Assembly: GCF_014230465.1 (NCBI RefSeq)
Contig: NZ_JAAXCY010000015.1
Coordinates: 62,001-126,000 of the forward strand
Source of the DNA: Pseudomonas cremoris
GTDB lineage: Bacteria; Pseudomonadota; Gammaproteobacteria; Pseudomonadales; Pseudomonadaceae
Direction: 5' to 3'
DNA: 64,000 nucleotides
Made by a program: the position numbers and the translations under genes. The notes beneath the pieces are model-generated. The model did no database searches, was not told the origin of the DNA, and saw nothing but the letters and a program-made list of their open reading frames with translations. The first letter of the stretch is position 1; each line of letters starts with the position of its first letter. Positions 1-9,415 of the stretch are shown piece after piece.

Positions 1-1920
1 AGTGATCATGCACATGGTGGCCACGCACAGGTACACCAGGATCAGGATGGTCAGTTCGGATTCCTTGATCACCTCGTTGGTGGCCGCTTCGATCCCGGCG
101 TTACCGGCGGCAAGGATGAATTCCAGGCCGTCCTTGTTGTTCTCCTTGGCGAAGTCCTGCACCGCATGCACCGCACGATCGAGGGTTTCGGCCTTGTGGT
201 CATTGAGGAACACCAGCACCGGCGCCAGCGAGCAATTGTTGTTGTACAGGCCATCGGCGCGGGCAATGGAGTTGTTCAGCACGTCCGGGTTACGCGACAG
301 GGTTTCCCATTTCAGGTTGCCCTCGTTCATGCCCTTGATCATCTGCTTGGACACGGTCACCAGCGAGATCGCCGACTGCACGCCCTCGGTGTTCTGCATC
401 TTCCACATCAACTGGTCGATCGGTGCCATGGCCTCGTAGCGCGAGCACCCTTCGGCCTTGGTCTTGACCATCACCACCAGCACATCGGAGCTGGTGGAGT
501 AGTTGCTGATGATGAAGTTGTTGTCTTTGTTGTAGCGCGAATCCGGGCGCAGTTCCGGCGCGCCCTGGTCCAAGTCGCCGATCTTGAGGTTCTGGCTGTA
601 CCAGAGGCCGCCGCCAAAGGCCACCAGCGCCAGCGCGATGGAGATCGGTGCGACTTTCGGGCTGGCAAAGTTCGACAGCAAGCGCCAGAACGAGTGTTCG
701 CGATTGGCGTCCTTCTTGCTCTTGGCGATGGCGCGCTTGCTGATACCCACGTAGGAGATCGCCACCGGCAGCAGGATCAGGTTGGTGAACACAATCACCG
801 CCACACCGATGGACGCGCCAATGGCCAACTCGCGGATAACACCGATGTCGATGATCAGCAGTGTGATGAAACCCACAGCATCGGCGAGGATCGCGATCAT
901 CCCCGGCAAGAACAGTTGTCGGAACGTACGCCGCGCCGCTGTCAGCGCATTGTCAGCCTCGCTGGATTGCAGGGCGATGCCGTTGATCTTCTGCACGCCG
1001 TGGGAAATACCGATGGCGAAAATCAGGAACGGCACCAGCATCGAATACGGATCGAGGCCGAAGCCGAAAAAGTGCATCAAGCCGAGTTGCCAGATCACCG
1101 CCACCAGCGTGGTGCTCAACACCGCGACGGTGCTGCGCAGGCAGTTGGTGAACCACAGCAGCAAGATCAGGGTGATGACGAACGCGATGCCGAAGAACAT
1201 CACCACCATGACCAGGCCATCGATCAGGTCGCCGACCTTTTTGGCGAAACCGACGATGTGAATCTTGACGTTGGGGTTCTGCGCTTCGAACTTGTCGCGG
1301 ATCTTGTCTTCGAGCTCATGGGAGAACTTGCGGTAGTCCAGGGCCAGCAGCTTGCCTTGGTCCTGCGGGTCCGGGTAGGACTCCAGCAGCGGGATATCGA
1401 CGATGCTCGATTTGAAGTCGTTGGACACCAGGCGCCCGACCTGGCCGGACTTGAGCACGTTGTTGCGCAGTTGGTCGAGGCTTTCCGGCGAGCCGTTGTA
1501 GCTTTGCGGGATGACTTCACCGCCAGCGAAGCCTTCTTCGGTCACTTCGGTCCAACGTACGCTGGGACTCCACAGCGATTTTAGGCCCGAGCGGTCAACG
1601 CCGGAGATGTAGAACACCTCGTCGTTGATCTGGCGCAGGGTCTCCATGTATTCCTTCGTAAAGATGTCGCCGTCCTTGGCTTCCACGGAGATGCGCACCG
1701 TGTTGCCCAGGTTGGCCAGGTCATTGCGGTGCTCCATCATCTTTTCGATGAAGGGGTGCTTGAGGGGGATCATCTTTTCAAAGCTGGTGGACGGGCGAAT
1801 CAACGTCGCCTGCCAGAACAGGAAAATACTCACCAGCAGGCAGATCACGATCACTGCCGGGCGGTTGTTGAAGATCAGGCGCTCAAGAAAGGTCGCTTTA
1901 TCGTTGTGATGACTGCTCAT
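1..1920 (-). CDS. RND/MMPL-family exporter, 3' end cut by window edge
   Basis: Inner-membrane RND superfamily exporter of the MMPL/predicted-exporter type. The first 640 residues are present; members of this family are usually near 780-800, so about the last fifth lies outside. A first membrane helix sits at about residues 21-39, followed by a large periplasmic domain (about 40-230) and a run of helices from about 232 (GLVMVVMFFGIAFVITLI), then a second periplasmic domain beginning near residue 440. The start at 1920 is preceded by a purine-rich GGGGAAAGA. The stop of the upstream YCF48-like gene is only 15 bp away, so the two are cotranscribed. In Pseudomonas this pair commonly accompanies DUF1302/DUF1329 outer-membrane proteins (known context); those genes are not in this window. 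Substrate unknown, possibly lipid-like. Confidence 0.85.
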   Translation of the reverse strand, partial: MSSHHNDKATFLERLIFNNRPAVIVICLLVSIFLFWQATLIRPSTSFEKMIPLKHPFIEKMMEHRNDLANLGNTVRISVEAKDGDIFTKEYMETLRQINDEVFYISGVDRSGLKSLWSPSVRWTEVTEEGFAGGEVIPQSYNGSPESLDQLRNNVLKSGQVGRLVSNDFKSSIVDIPLLESYPDPQDQGKLLALDYRKFSHELEDKIRDKFEAQNPNVKIHIVGFAKKVGDLIDGLVMVVMFFGIAFVITLILLLWFTNCLRSTVAVLSTTLVAVIWQLGLMHFFGFGLDPYSMLVPFLIFAIGISHGVQKINGIALQSSEADNALTAARRTFRQLFLPGMIAILADAVGFITLLIIDIGVIRELAIGASIGVAVIVFTNLILLPVAISYVGISKRAIAKSKKDANREHSFWRLLSNFASPKVAPISIALALVAFGGGLWYSQNLKIGDLDQGAPELRPDSRYNKDNNFIISNYSTSSDVLVVMVKTKAEGCSRYEAMAPIDQLMWKMQNTEGVQSAISLVTVSKQMIKGMNEGNLKWETLSRNPDVLNNSIARADGLYNNNCSLAPVLVFLNDHKAETLDRAVHAVQDFAKENNKDGLEFILAAGNAGIEAATNEVIKESELTILILVYLCVATMCMIT

Positions 1921-1935
1921 TCTTTCCCCGCCTTC

Positions 1936-2991
1936 TTATTGTTTTGTCGGTTCGGCGCCGGCAGGCGTCGCCACGCGAACACCACCCTGCCCGGCCAGAA
2001 TCAAGTTGCCGTTGCCTGCCGCCGTGACGGAAGAAAGCGAAATACGATCCGGCCGATTGAACACGCTGAACGTCACCCCGTCGTCATGGCTGACCACTAC
2101 GCTGCCGCCGTTGCCCACCACGACGATGGCACCGTCATCGAGCAAGGTGGCGCCTGACAAACCGAACTCCAGCGCTCCCCGCGCGGCGTTCAATTCGACC
2201 TGCTCCCAGGTGCTGCCAAAATCGGTGGAGCGGTACAGGTTGCCGCGCAAGCCATAGGCCAGAAGAGTCTGCGGTTGCGCAGTACTGATCACGCCAAACA
2301 GCGAGCCCTCGTAGGGGCCTTCGAGTTTTTCCCACGTCTGGCCGTCGTCGCTGGAGCGGAACATGCTGCCCTGCTCGCCGACGATAAACAGGCCGGCATC
2401 CTTGATATGGGCGATGGCGTTGAGGTGGTACTGGTCTTCGTTGTCGAGACGATCACTGACGTCTGCCCAGGTCTTGCCGCCGTCGGTGGTTTCAATCAGC
2501 GCACCGTAGGCGCCGACCGCCAGGCCGTGGCTAGCATCGTTGAACCAGATGTCGAGCAAGGGTGCTTCGCGCTTGAGGTCCTGGTATTGCTGGGTCCAGG
2601 TGGCGCCGCCGTCGGTACTTGCGAGGATTTGTGCATCATGGCCTACCGCCCAACCCTGTTTGTCGTCGACGAAATACACCGCCGTGAGCAGTTGTCGGGT
2701 AGGCACTTTGGCTTGGGTCCAGGTACTGCCCTGGTCGTCGGAATAGAGGATATGCCCGCGATCACCGACCGCCACCAGGCGTTTGCCCGCGAGGACCACG
2801 TCAATCATCAGGCCTTTGGCGGCCTTGGGGGATTCAATCGCAAAAGCGGTATCACCGGCGGCCTGGACGGCGGTCGGCAACGCGGCGGCCGTTACCCCAA
2901 GTCCAAACAGCGAGAGCGCTGTGGCCAGCAACGCAACCCTGCGTGCGGCGCGTGGGCGGCAAACAACCCAACCCATGACAGGCTCACTCAT
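1936..2991 (-). CDS. YCF48-like / BNR-repeat beta-propeller protein, secreted
   Basis: 351 residues with a hydrophobic signal-like segment (ALLATALSLFGLGVTAAALP) and a cleavage-like AVQAAG. The rest is a series of repeats of the type S.DGG.TW (for example SDDQGSTW, STDGGATW, TTDGGKTW, SSDDGQTW, STDFGSTW), typical of YCF48/sialidase-like propellers. I chose the ATG at 2991 because GGGAGAAAGG lies just upstream; an in-frame ATG at 3006 lacks such a site. In photosynthetic organisms YCF48 helps assemble photosystem II, but here the partner is the RND exporter encoded 15 bp downstream, so a periplasmic accessory role in export is inferred. Confidence 0.82.
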   Translation of the reverse strand: MSEPVMGWVVCRPRAARRVALLATALSLFGLGVTAAALPTAVQAAGDTAFAIESPKAAKGLMIDVVLAGKRLVAVGDRGHILYSDDQGSTWTQAKVPTRQLLTAVYFVDDKQGWAVGHDAQILASTDGGATWTQQYQDLKREAPLLDIWFNDASHGLAVGAYGALIETTDGGKTWADVSDRLDNEDQYHLNAIAHIKDAGLFIVGEQGSMFRSSDDGQTWEKLEGPYEGSLFGVISTAQPQTLLAYGLRGNLYRSTDFGSTWEQVELNAARGALEFGLSGATLLDDGAIVVVGNGGSVVVSHDDGVTFSVFNRPDRISLSSVTAAGNGNLILAGQGGVRVATPAGAEPTKQ

Positions 2992-3196
2992 AGACCTTTC
3001 TCCCATTTATTATTGTTAGGGGGCGTTCCTGGGCGCTGAAACCTGCAATCTAGAGCGCCTGGAGGAAGCTTCGGTCATCCTATCGGGCTTTCGAATCGTC
3101 TGACAATCAGCGCTACGTTATCTTTTGTTAACTAAAGGCCTTTGGCCACGCGCTGAATATAGGCGTATTCGCCAGGCTGATTGCTTCGCAGTAAAT

Positions 3197-3240
3197 GAAT
3201 TTTTATTCCATCTATTGAATTGTGAGAATTTTTATTCCAT
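3197..3240. promoter_or_regulatory. 15-bp direct repeat upstream of the oxidoreductase gene
   Basis: GAATTTTTATTCCAT occurs exactly at 3197-3211 and again at 3226-3240, 29 bp start to start. Read on the other strand each copy is ATGGAATAAAAATTC, which resembles the GGAA-N6-TTCC half of RpiR/IolR-type operators, with TTC but not the final C. The second copy ends 41 bp before the oxidoreductase start, a position suited to a repressor or activator site. The remaining 3007-3196 stretch shows no gene. Confidence 0.55.
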
Positions 3241-3281
3241 AAATAGACCCTCTGAAAACAATAATGCAAAGGACCACGGCT

Positions 3282-4397
3282 ATGCGTGAACTCGGAATCG
3301 GCTTGATCGGCACAGGTTTCATGGGCCGCGCCCATGCCTTGGCGTTCAACAACGCCCGTGCGGTATTTGAACTGCCCGTCACCCTCAAGCTGGCCGCCCT
3401 GGCCGACGCCGACACCGAACGCGCCCAGCGTTGTGCCAGGGATTGGGGTTTTGCCCAGGCCCATGGCGACTGGCAAGCGCTGATCCATGACCCCGCCGTC
3501 GACGTCGTGGCCATCACCACACCCAACCACTTGCACTACCCCATGGCCATGGCCGCCATCGCGGCGGGCAAAGCGGTGTACTGCGAAAAACCCCTGGCCG
3601 TCAGCCTCGAACAAGCCGACGCCATGCGCCGCGCCGCCAGTGCCGCCGGCGTGGTGACGCGGGTCGGCTACAACTACCAGCACAACCCGATGATCGTGCT
3701 GGCCAAGCAAATGATCGCCAAGGGTGAGTTGGGCGACATCATCAGCTTCCAGGGCGAATTCAGCGAAGATTTCATGGCCGACCCCGCCTCGCCATGGTCA
3801 TGGCGCTGCGAAGTGGAACACGCCGGCGGCGCCCTCGCAGACCTGGGCAGTCACTTGCTGTCGATGGCGCGATATCTGGTGGGGGAAGTGGCCAGCGTGT
3901 GCGCCGACACCCAGACCGTGCATGCCCAGCGCCCGGCCGTAAAAGGCAGCGCCGAGCGCAAAAGCATCGCCGTAGACGACCAGGTGCACGCGCTGCTGCG
4001 TTTTGCCAATGGCGCGCGCGGCACGGTGAGCAGCAGTTGGCTCAAGCACGGCTACAAGAACCACCTGAGTTTCGAGATCAGCGGCACCAAGGGCACGCTG
4101 GCGTTCGATCAAGAGCGCTTGAATGAACTGCAACTGTGCCGAGTCGGCCAGGAAGGGTTCCAGCGTTTGCTGGCGGGCCCGGCCCTGCCAGGCTACGCAG
4201 CGTTCAGCCCGGCTGCGGGGCATCAGTTGGGGTACAACGAACTGAAGACGCTGGAAGTTCAGGAGTTGATCTTGGCGCTGGCGGGCCAGGATACGGATGG
4301 CACTGATTTTGAAGCCGCGTGGGCGGTGGAACGATTGGCGACGGCGATACGTCTCGCCGCGAAGGAAGAGCGTTGGGTCCACGTGGGCACCCTCTAA
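3282..4397 (+). CDS. Gfo/Idh/MocA-family NAD(P)-dependent oxidoreductase
   Basis: 371 residues. The N-terminal Rossmann fold begins with GLIGTGFMG (about residues 6-14) and carries the family EKP signature (CEKPLAV, E102-K103-P104). The C-terminal Gfo/Idh/MocA substrate-binding domain follows. Members oxidise or reduce sugars and cyclitols such as myo-inositol, or act on glycosides. The start at 3282 is favoured over an ATG at 3264 because AAAGGA is placed 8 bp upstream. The gene stands alone; a hairpin follows its stop. Upstream direct repeats resemble inositol-type regulator sites, which fits a polyol or sugar role, but the exact substrate cannot be read from sequence. Confidence 0.88.
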   Translation: MRELGIGLIGTGFMGRAHALAFNNARAVFELPVTLKLAALADADTERAQRCARDWGFAQAHGDWQALIHDPAVDVVAITTPNHLHYPMAMAAIAAGKAVYCEKPLAVSLEQADAMRRAASAAGVVTRVGYNYQHNPMIVLAKQMIAKGELGDIISFQGEFSEDFMADPASPWSWRCEVEHAGGALADLGSHLLSMARYLVGEVASVCADTQTVHAQRPAVKGSAERKSIAVDDQVHALLRFANGARGTVSSSWLKHGYKNHLSFEISGTKGTLAFDQERLNELQLCRVGQEGFQRLLAGPALPGYAAFSPAAGHQLGYNELKTLEVQELILALAGQDTDGTDFEAAWAVERLATAIRLAAKEERWVHVGTL

Positions 4398-4410
4398 ATG
4401 AGCCTGCTGT

Positions 4411-4438
4411 GGTGCACTCGAGGGCGTTGGAGTGCACC
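4411..4438. terminator. Hairpin after the oxidoreductase gene
   Basis: GGTGCACTC and GAGTGCACC form perfect 9-bp arms around a 10-nt loop, starting 14 bp after the stop at 4397. No clear T-tract follows, so efficiency as an intrinsic terminator is uncertain. Confidence 0.45.
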
Positions 4439-4542
4439 GACAAGACGAACTACTCCAGTACAGCCCCCATGGTACGAACATAGGGTTTTCTGAGGGCGCA
4501 ATCAGGCATGGCCTGAACACCTCCCTCAGAAGGATTTAACCT

Positions 4543-7500
4543 ATGGCTACCATTCCCTCCCCGTTCCCCTGGAGCAAGGTACTGGCCCAAGCGGTCAATA
4601 CTCAATTCAGCGCACGGCCGACGCTTCGCTCGGTCGTATCCCAGCGGTTGCACGACAGTATTCAGGAAAAATTTCCATCCTTGCCAGTCGATATCGCGAC
4701 CTTGCGCGTGGCAGAACCAAGCCGTCCTGGTGCGTGGAACCTCAAACCCTTGATCGACGTTGCCTTAGCGTTTCTGGCAAGCGGCATGACTGTAGACTTC
4801 TCGGACAAGCATTCGTCTGAGTATTACCTGTGCAATAGCGATACACCGCAAAAACGCATCACCTTCAGCAACGCGCAAATCGACATGCACGTGATCGCCG
4901 CTCTGATCAACGAGCTCCCCGTCGTTCTATTCATCGAACTGCAAAGCGCACTGACGGACTTTTGGCAACAAAACGGCGACACCGGTATCAGCCGCTGGCA
5001 GTGGATGGGCGACCTGCTGCGCACCTCACTGCGCAACAGCGTCCAGCGCAGCCGGGACCTGAGCGACGACCACCTGCAGCTACTCAATAGCGTGCTTGAT
5101 TACCCCGACAATCGCGAGCGCGAATATCTCAACCTATCGGGTGAAACCCTTCACGCGTACACACTGGAAACCACGCTCATCCAGGGCAACCTTAGGGTCA
5201 GCGTGCAAGCGAGCGAATTGCTGCTCGTACAAGGCGCATGCGTGGTTTCTTGCGGTGTATCAGGCAATATCCGTACCTACCCGACCCTCGATGCGTTCGG
5301 TGGAGCCTGGTCGAACGCCATTAAAAATCGCTATCAAACCGAACAAATCGTGTGGAAACGCTTCGAACCTGACGGCAACATTTTCGATACCCAAGCGGCG
5401 CTGATATTGAATCAGCAACTCGAAAATCTCGCAGCCCTGCAGTTGCCATCAGAGGTCGGCGTGGAGGCATTGGAGGCGCTCTATGACCGTGTCATGGACC
5501 CCGCGCCCCTGTTACTCAATGTCCCGGCGGAGGGAACCCTGCCAATCACCCAACTGCAAGCCGCGTTACCCGACTGGCTTGAGCAAGGTTCACCCGCCGA
5601 ACGTAGTGCGTACTCCCGCCACCTGGTGGAATTAGCCAACATCAAGCAGCGCACCCAAGGCCGTGGTTTCCTGGATGGCATTGACGGGCTTCGCACATTC
5701 GCGGCCAAAACGCTGCAGGCGTTGATGGCCGCCGATTACCCCACCGGGCCCACCTACAACGTCGACGAACTGGAGCTGACCTATGCAGTGCCCGTGGGGG
5801 ACATGGGAAGCAGCTATATCGAGCACGTCAGGATGACGCTGACAGACCTGGCATTGAAAAATCTGTCGGGAAAACCCAACGGGCGCCTGAGCCTGCGTAG
5901 TCGGGATGGCCAGGCACTCGCTACGTGGCTCACGCCCGACTATGTCGAGGGCCTGGTCAGCCGGGCCGACATCGGCGCGGTCTACCCGGCTTTGCTTGAG
6001 CGTCTATTTTTTAACGACGGCGAGAAGTCCCGTGAGCGTGAGAACCTGTTTGCCCAACAACTGCGCGTGCACTTGCCGATGACCGCGCTGGAGCTGGCCG
6101 TGAGGCAACAGTCAGGCATGACGTGGCAGGGTTATCGACGGGTGGCCGCGGTGGTCAAGAGCACCGCAGCGGACCGCAGGGTGGACGACCAAGACATCGT
6201 TATTCACGCCTTGGGGTTCTTGAGAAAGCCAGGCGCGGAACCCGATTACGTGGCCGATATGTTCCTGATCGAGGAGCACAGCTGCGTAACAGGGCCGGTG
6301 ATTCTCTATCGCCCGCAATACCTACCGGTACTCATGCAATTCAGCACGCGCGCCGCCTTGATGGAAGCTATCGCACTGCCAGGCGCGTTGCAGGCGAGCA
6401 TGCTGACGTGGCTGTCGGATGGTGCCCGGGCGGTGTACGACAACGGCGGGTTCCAGCAACCCCATTACGTGCGAATCGGCATCGGCATGGAGTTCGATAC
6501 CCCCGAGATTCCCGCGCCAGCCACCCTGGCAAAGTGCGGGACGCACTCCGAGGTGTTGCAATCGCTGAGCAGAGGAAACCTGATGCAGTACCTGTTCGGC
6601 AGCTACGCCAGGACTCTGGTTGCGATAGCCGACCGCCAAGCGGTGTCCAACCACGAAAGCCGCTGGACCAGCCTCTTGGAAGGTGCCGGGCTGTTGTTCA
6701 ATACGTTGCTGCTTCCCCTATTGAGGGGCCCCGCCATGCTGGTGGGCTGGATGCTGCAAATCGCCTCGGGGCTGGTGCGCGATATTCCGGCGCTGGAAGG
6801 TAGCGACCCGCAGGCACGAGAACTCGCCTGGGTCGACCTTTTATTGAGCCTCGGCCTGGTGCTGATGCATGTCGGGGTCAATTCCGGCACGGGCACAACG
6901 ACCCGCCCTCTGAATGAGAACCGCCAGCGCCCGGTGGCACTTGCCCCCCTGCGCCGCCTCCCAAATACCCCACAAGCCACGCCCACCCGCGTTCGGCAAG
7001 GTTCTATCGGCCTGCCTTCAGAGCCCCCAGGCAGCGGTCGCACGCTGATCGACTTCAACCTGTCCACCGCCCGCGAAGCCTCGCGAGCGCGGCTGTTCGA
7101 GCAGTTGCTCAAGATACGGGTCAACTGGCCCGATAATCCACCGTCGCCAATGGCGAGCGGTCCGCTCAAGGGCTTGTACCGTATTGGCTCGACCTGGCAC
7201 GCCAGTGTGAGGGGACGACTGTTTCAAGTCAGTGTGGTGCCGGGTTTTGGCGAGGTGTTTGTGGTGCACCCCGAGCACCCTGATCGCCCTGGGATCAAAC
7301 TCAGAACCGACGGCCAAGGGCACTGGACACTCGATGAAGGGTTAAAGCTGACAGGCGGTGGACGAAAGAACCGCGTGGCCGAAGCGCGCAAGGCCAACGC
7401 CGAAAAACTCGCTGCGCTGGCTAGCCGTAAGGCCGAGGCGCAACAAACACTTGCGCAATACGTAACCGACGAAAACACCGCGTTGGCGACCTTGAATACC

Positions 7501-9366
7501 GCAAGAACCCAATACACCGCAGAAAACACCAAGCTGACGCGTACTTGGGCGATCTGGAATGCGGCAACCACTGAGCAGAAATCCCGGATAGCCCCCACTT
7601 ATCAGTTAGCGCTGAGCAAGACACAGGAACAGCGATCGTTCTACAACATCAGCCTGATCAACTATCGCGAGAAGTCAGCCAAAGCGGCCCAGGCGTACAG
7701 GGAAGTCATCAGCGTGATTAACGACATCAAGGCCGTCGACCATCAAACCAACAATGACCGTGAGCATGCGGCCCAGCTTTTTGCACTGTGGGATCAGCAA
7801 GACACGCTGCGAACTCAACTGGCGCATTTCGGCCTGGGTTCAGGGGTGTTCAGTCGGGGAATGAGTGCAACACAACGCTTCGTGATCGCTTACGAAAAAC
7901 TCGAACAGGGAGCGTTCGATGACTACAACGCGTTAATCGAAGATTTGAAAACCTCCCGTGCCTACCACGATCAAATCGTCGACGTATCGATCCTCCAAGA
8001 GCAATTCCTCGACGAGCTGGCCCAAGCCTCTGCCTTTGGCAAAAGTTTCAGGGACGACCTGGTTGCAAGGCTGGAACACCCGGAAAACTACCTGCCAGAC
8101 AATACAAAATTGATGGGTATCGATATCGTTCAAGAGCTCAGCCTGGATCGCAGTGTGCCGCTGGCGCAAAACAGTATCGAAGCGTTGTTCTTCCACCAGT
8201 TTGAGCAAATACGCTTACGCCCCACCATTTCTGCGCATATAGAGATGACCACCCGCCGAGGCTACAGTACGACCGAACGGATCGATGTGCTCGCGTCCAT
8301 CGTGGACCGCTATACCACTGCCGAACACATCGGCCAGAGCCTTAAGCGGCTGAACCCGGCCTGCATCCGTAAGCAGTACTTGGAAGACTTTCTGGACAAG
8401 GTCACACAAGGCCGGACCAGCGCCGAAAATGACTTGAAAACCCTGATCATCGACAGCGAAGAAGACAAGATTATCGCGCCTCCGCCCAAGGCCATGCGGC
8501 AAAAATCGGCCACCAAGCGGGCATTCAAGACACGCAGCCGCGGCACCCTGGTCGGTGACCTCCGAGGGGCGATGCCAGGGCAAGCCGATCAACTTATCGA
8601 GATTGTCGACCCCTCTAACGGCGAAGTGGTCGGGCGATTCCACGAACATCCCGAAGAAGGTGTCTACGTCGAGATCGAAGACGCCCCAAAGCCACCGCCT
8701 GCCTCCAGGCCGGCTCGTTCGGCCAGGGCAATCACCCGGGCAGCGCAGGATGTGGCCGCCAAGCGCGAGAGCATTGAAAGCACGATACAGCGCGAACTCA
8801 ATCAGATGGACCGTGACGAAGCCCTGCGGGACGAAAAGGTCCCTAAAGACTGGGAGTTCATGCTGACGACAGAAGCAGAAAAACTAGAGGGGCTGGCATC
8901 AGAGCTGGAGCAAACCGCCCCCTCTGATCAAACGACCCTTACCGCGACACAGTGGCGAGCCCAAGCACTGCAAATGAAAGCCGCCGGTCAGCAATACCGC
9001 ATCACAGGCTACAAAAAACAGTCGCCCACGGTGGGTAGCGTGGACTATCTGTGGCACAAAAAAGCGGTGAACATCGGGCTGGTAAAAGAGCGCGAACCGA
9101 CAATCGCCAAAGACTTTCTCAGCGAATATGCCATCCGCGACAGCGGCACCGGGAACGTGCTGTGGTATGCCCACTTCCACTACGACAGCTTGGCGGCAGC
9201 AAAAATCGCCTACACCAGTGGGCATTTGAAACGCGCCACCCAACGTAACATTGGGTTCAAGGCACAATTGGAGCAATACCGGAACAACAGTTCCAAGGTG
9301 ATCGCCATCTGGCGAAGCAAAATCCCCCCGGCCATGGCTCATAAGTTGTTCTTCTATATCGACTGA
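4543..9366 (+). CDS. Giant DUF6543 (dermonecrotic toxin domain) protein
   Basis: 1607 residues, recognised as the Pseudomonas DUF6543/dermonecrotic-toxin-domain type. Visible layout: a long N-terminal region (about 1-700) of the DUF6543 kind; a hydrophobic pair at about 715-746 (GLLFNTLLLPLLRGPAMLVG) and about 763-778 (WVDLLLSLGLVLMHVG) that could insert into a membrane; a charged Ala/Lys/Glu-rich coiled-coil-like stretch at about 941-1003; and a C-terminal segment ending in HKLFFYID. There is no Sec signal peptide. The start has AGAAGGA 8 bp upstream. It stands alone between hairpins. Such proteins are thought to be toxins or effectors, but the delivery route and target are not known, and I see no immunity gene beside it. 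Base composition is somewhat more AT-rich than its neighbours. Confidence 0.8.
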   Translation: MATIPSPFPWSKVLAQAVNTQFSARPTLRSVVSQRLHDSIQEKFPSLPVDIATLRVAEPSRPGAWNLKPLIDVALAFLASGMTVDFSDKHSSEYYLCNSDTPQKRITFSNAQIDMHVIAALINELPVVLFIELQSALTDFWQQNGDTGISRWQWMGDLLRTSLRNSVQRSRDLSDDHLQLLNSVLDYPDNREREYLNLSGETLHAYTLETTLIQGNLRVSVQASELLLVQGACVVSCGVSGNIRTYPTLDAFGGAWSNAIKNRYQTEQIVWKRFEPDGNIFDTQAALILNQQLENLAALQLPSEVGVEALEALYDRVMDPAPLLLNVPAEGTLPITQLQAALPDWLEQGSPAERSAYSRHLVELANIKQRTQGRGFLDGIDGLRTFAAKTLQALMAADYPTGPTYNVDELELTYAVPVGDMGSSYIEHVRMTLTDLALKNLSGKPNGRLSLRSRDGQALATWLTPDYVEGLVSRADIGAVYPALLERLFFNDGEKSRERENLFAQQLRVHLPMTALELAVRQQSGMTWQGYRRVAAVVKSTAADRRVDDQDIVIHALGFLRKPGAEPDYVADMFLIEEHSCVTGPVILYRPQYLPVLMQFSTRAALMEAIALPGALQASMLTWLSDGARAVYDNGGFQQPHYVRIGIGMEFDTPEIPAPATLAKCGTHSEVLQSLSRGNLMQYLFGSYARTLVAIADRQAVSNHESRWTSLLEGAGLLFNTLLLPLLRGPAMLVGWMLQIASGLVRDIPALEGSDPQARELAWVDLLLSLGLVLMHVGVNSGTGTTTRPLNENRQRPVALAPLRRLPNTPQATPTRVRQGSIGLPSEPPGSGRTLIDFNLSTAREASRARLFEQLLKIRVNWPDNPPSPMASGPLKGLYRIGSTWHASVRGRLFQVSVVPGFGEVFVVHPEHPDRPGIKLRTDGQGHWTLDEGLKLTGGGRKNRVAEARKANAEKLAALASRKAEAQQTLAQYVTDENTALATLNTARTQYTAENTKLTRTWAIWNAATTEQKSRIAPTYQLALSKTQEQRSFYNISLINYREKSAKAAQAYREVISVINDIKAVDHQTNNDREHAAQLFALWDQQDTLRTQLAHFGLGSGVFSRGMSATQRFVIAYEKLEQGAFDDYNALIEDLKTSRAYHDQIVDVSILQEQFLDELAQASAFGKSFRDDLVARLEHPENYLPDNTKLMGIDIVQELSLDRSVPLAQNSIEALFFHQFEQIRLRPTISAHIEMTTRRGYSTTERIDVLASIVDRYTTAEHIGQSLKRLNPACIRKQYLEDFLDKVTQGRTSAENDLKTLIIDSEEDKIIAPPPKAMRQKSATKRAFKTRSRGTLVGDLRGAMPGQADQLIEIVDPSNGEVVGRFHEHPEEGVYVEIEDAPKPPPASRPARSARAITRAAQDVAAKRESIESTIQRELNQMDRDEALRDEKVPKDWEFMLTTEAEKLEGLASELEQTAPSDQTTLTATQWRAQALQMKAAGQQYRITGYKKQSPTVGSVDYLWHKKAVNIGLVKEREPTIAKDFLSEYAIRDSGTGNVLWYAHFHYDSLAAAKIAYTSGHLKRATQRNIGFKAQLEQYRNNSSKVIAIWRSKIPPAMAHKLFFYID

Positions 9367-9381
9367 TGCCGGCGGGCAACG

Positions 9382-9411
9382 CCGCGTCAATGTCACAGGA
9401 CATTGACGCGG
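9382..9411. terminator. Convergent hairpin between the toxin-like gene and fadD
   Basis: CCGCGTCAATGTC and GACATTGACGCGG form perfect 13-bp arms around a 4-nt loop (acag). The hairpin lies between two convergent stops (9366 and 9416), so it probably ends transcription from both sides. Confidence 0.65.
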
Positions 9412-9415
9412 TCTG

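Noticed and set aside
166..1584. 472-codon plus-strand frame opposite the RND exporter
   Set aside because: Antisense shadow; low-complexity His/Arg/Asp composition and no recognisable domain.
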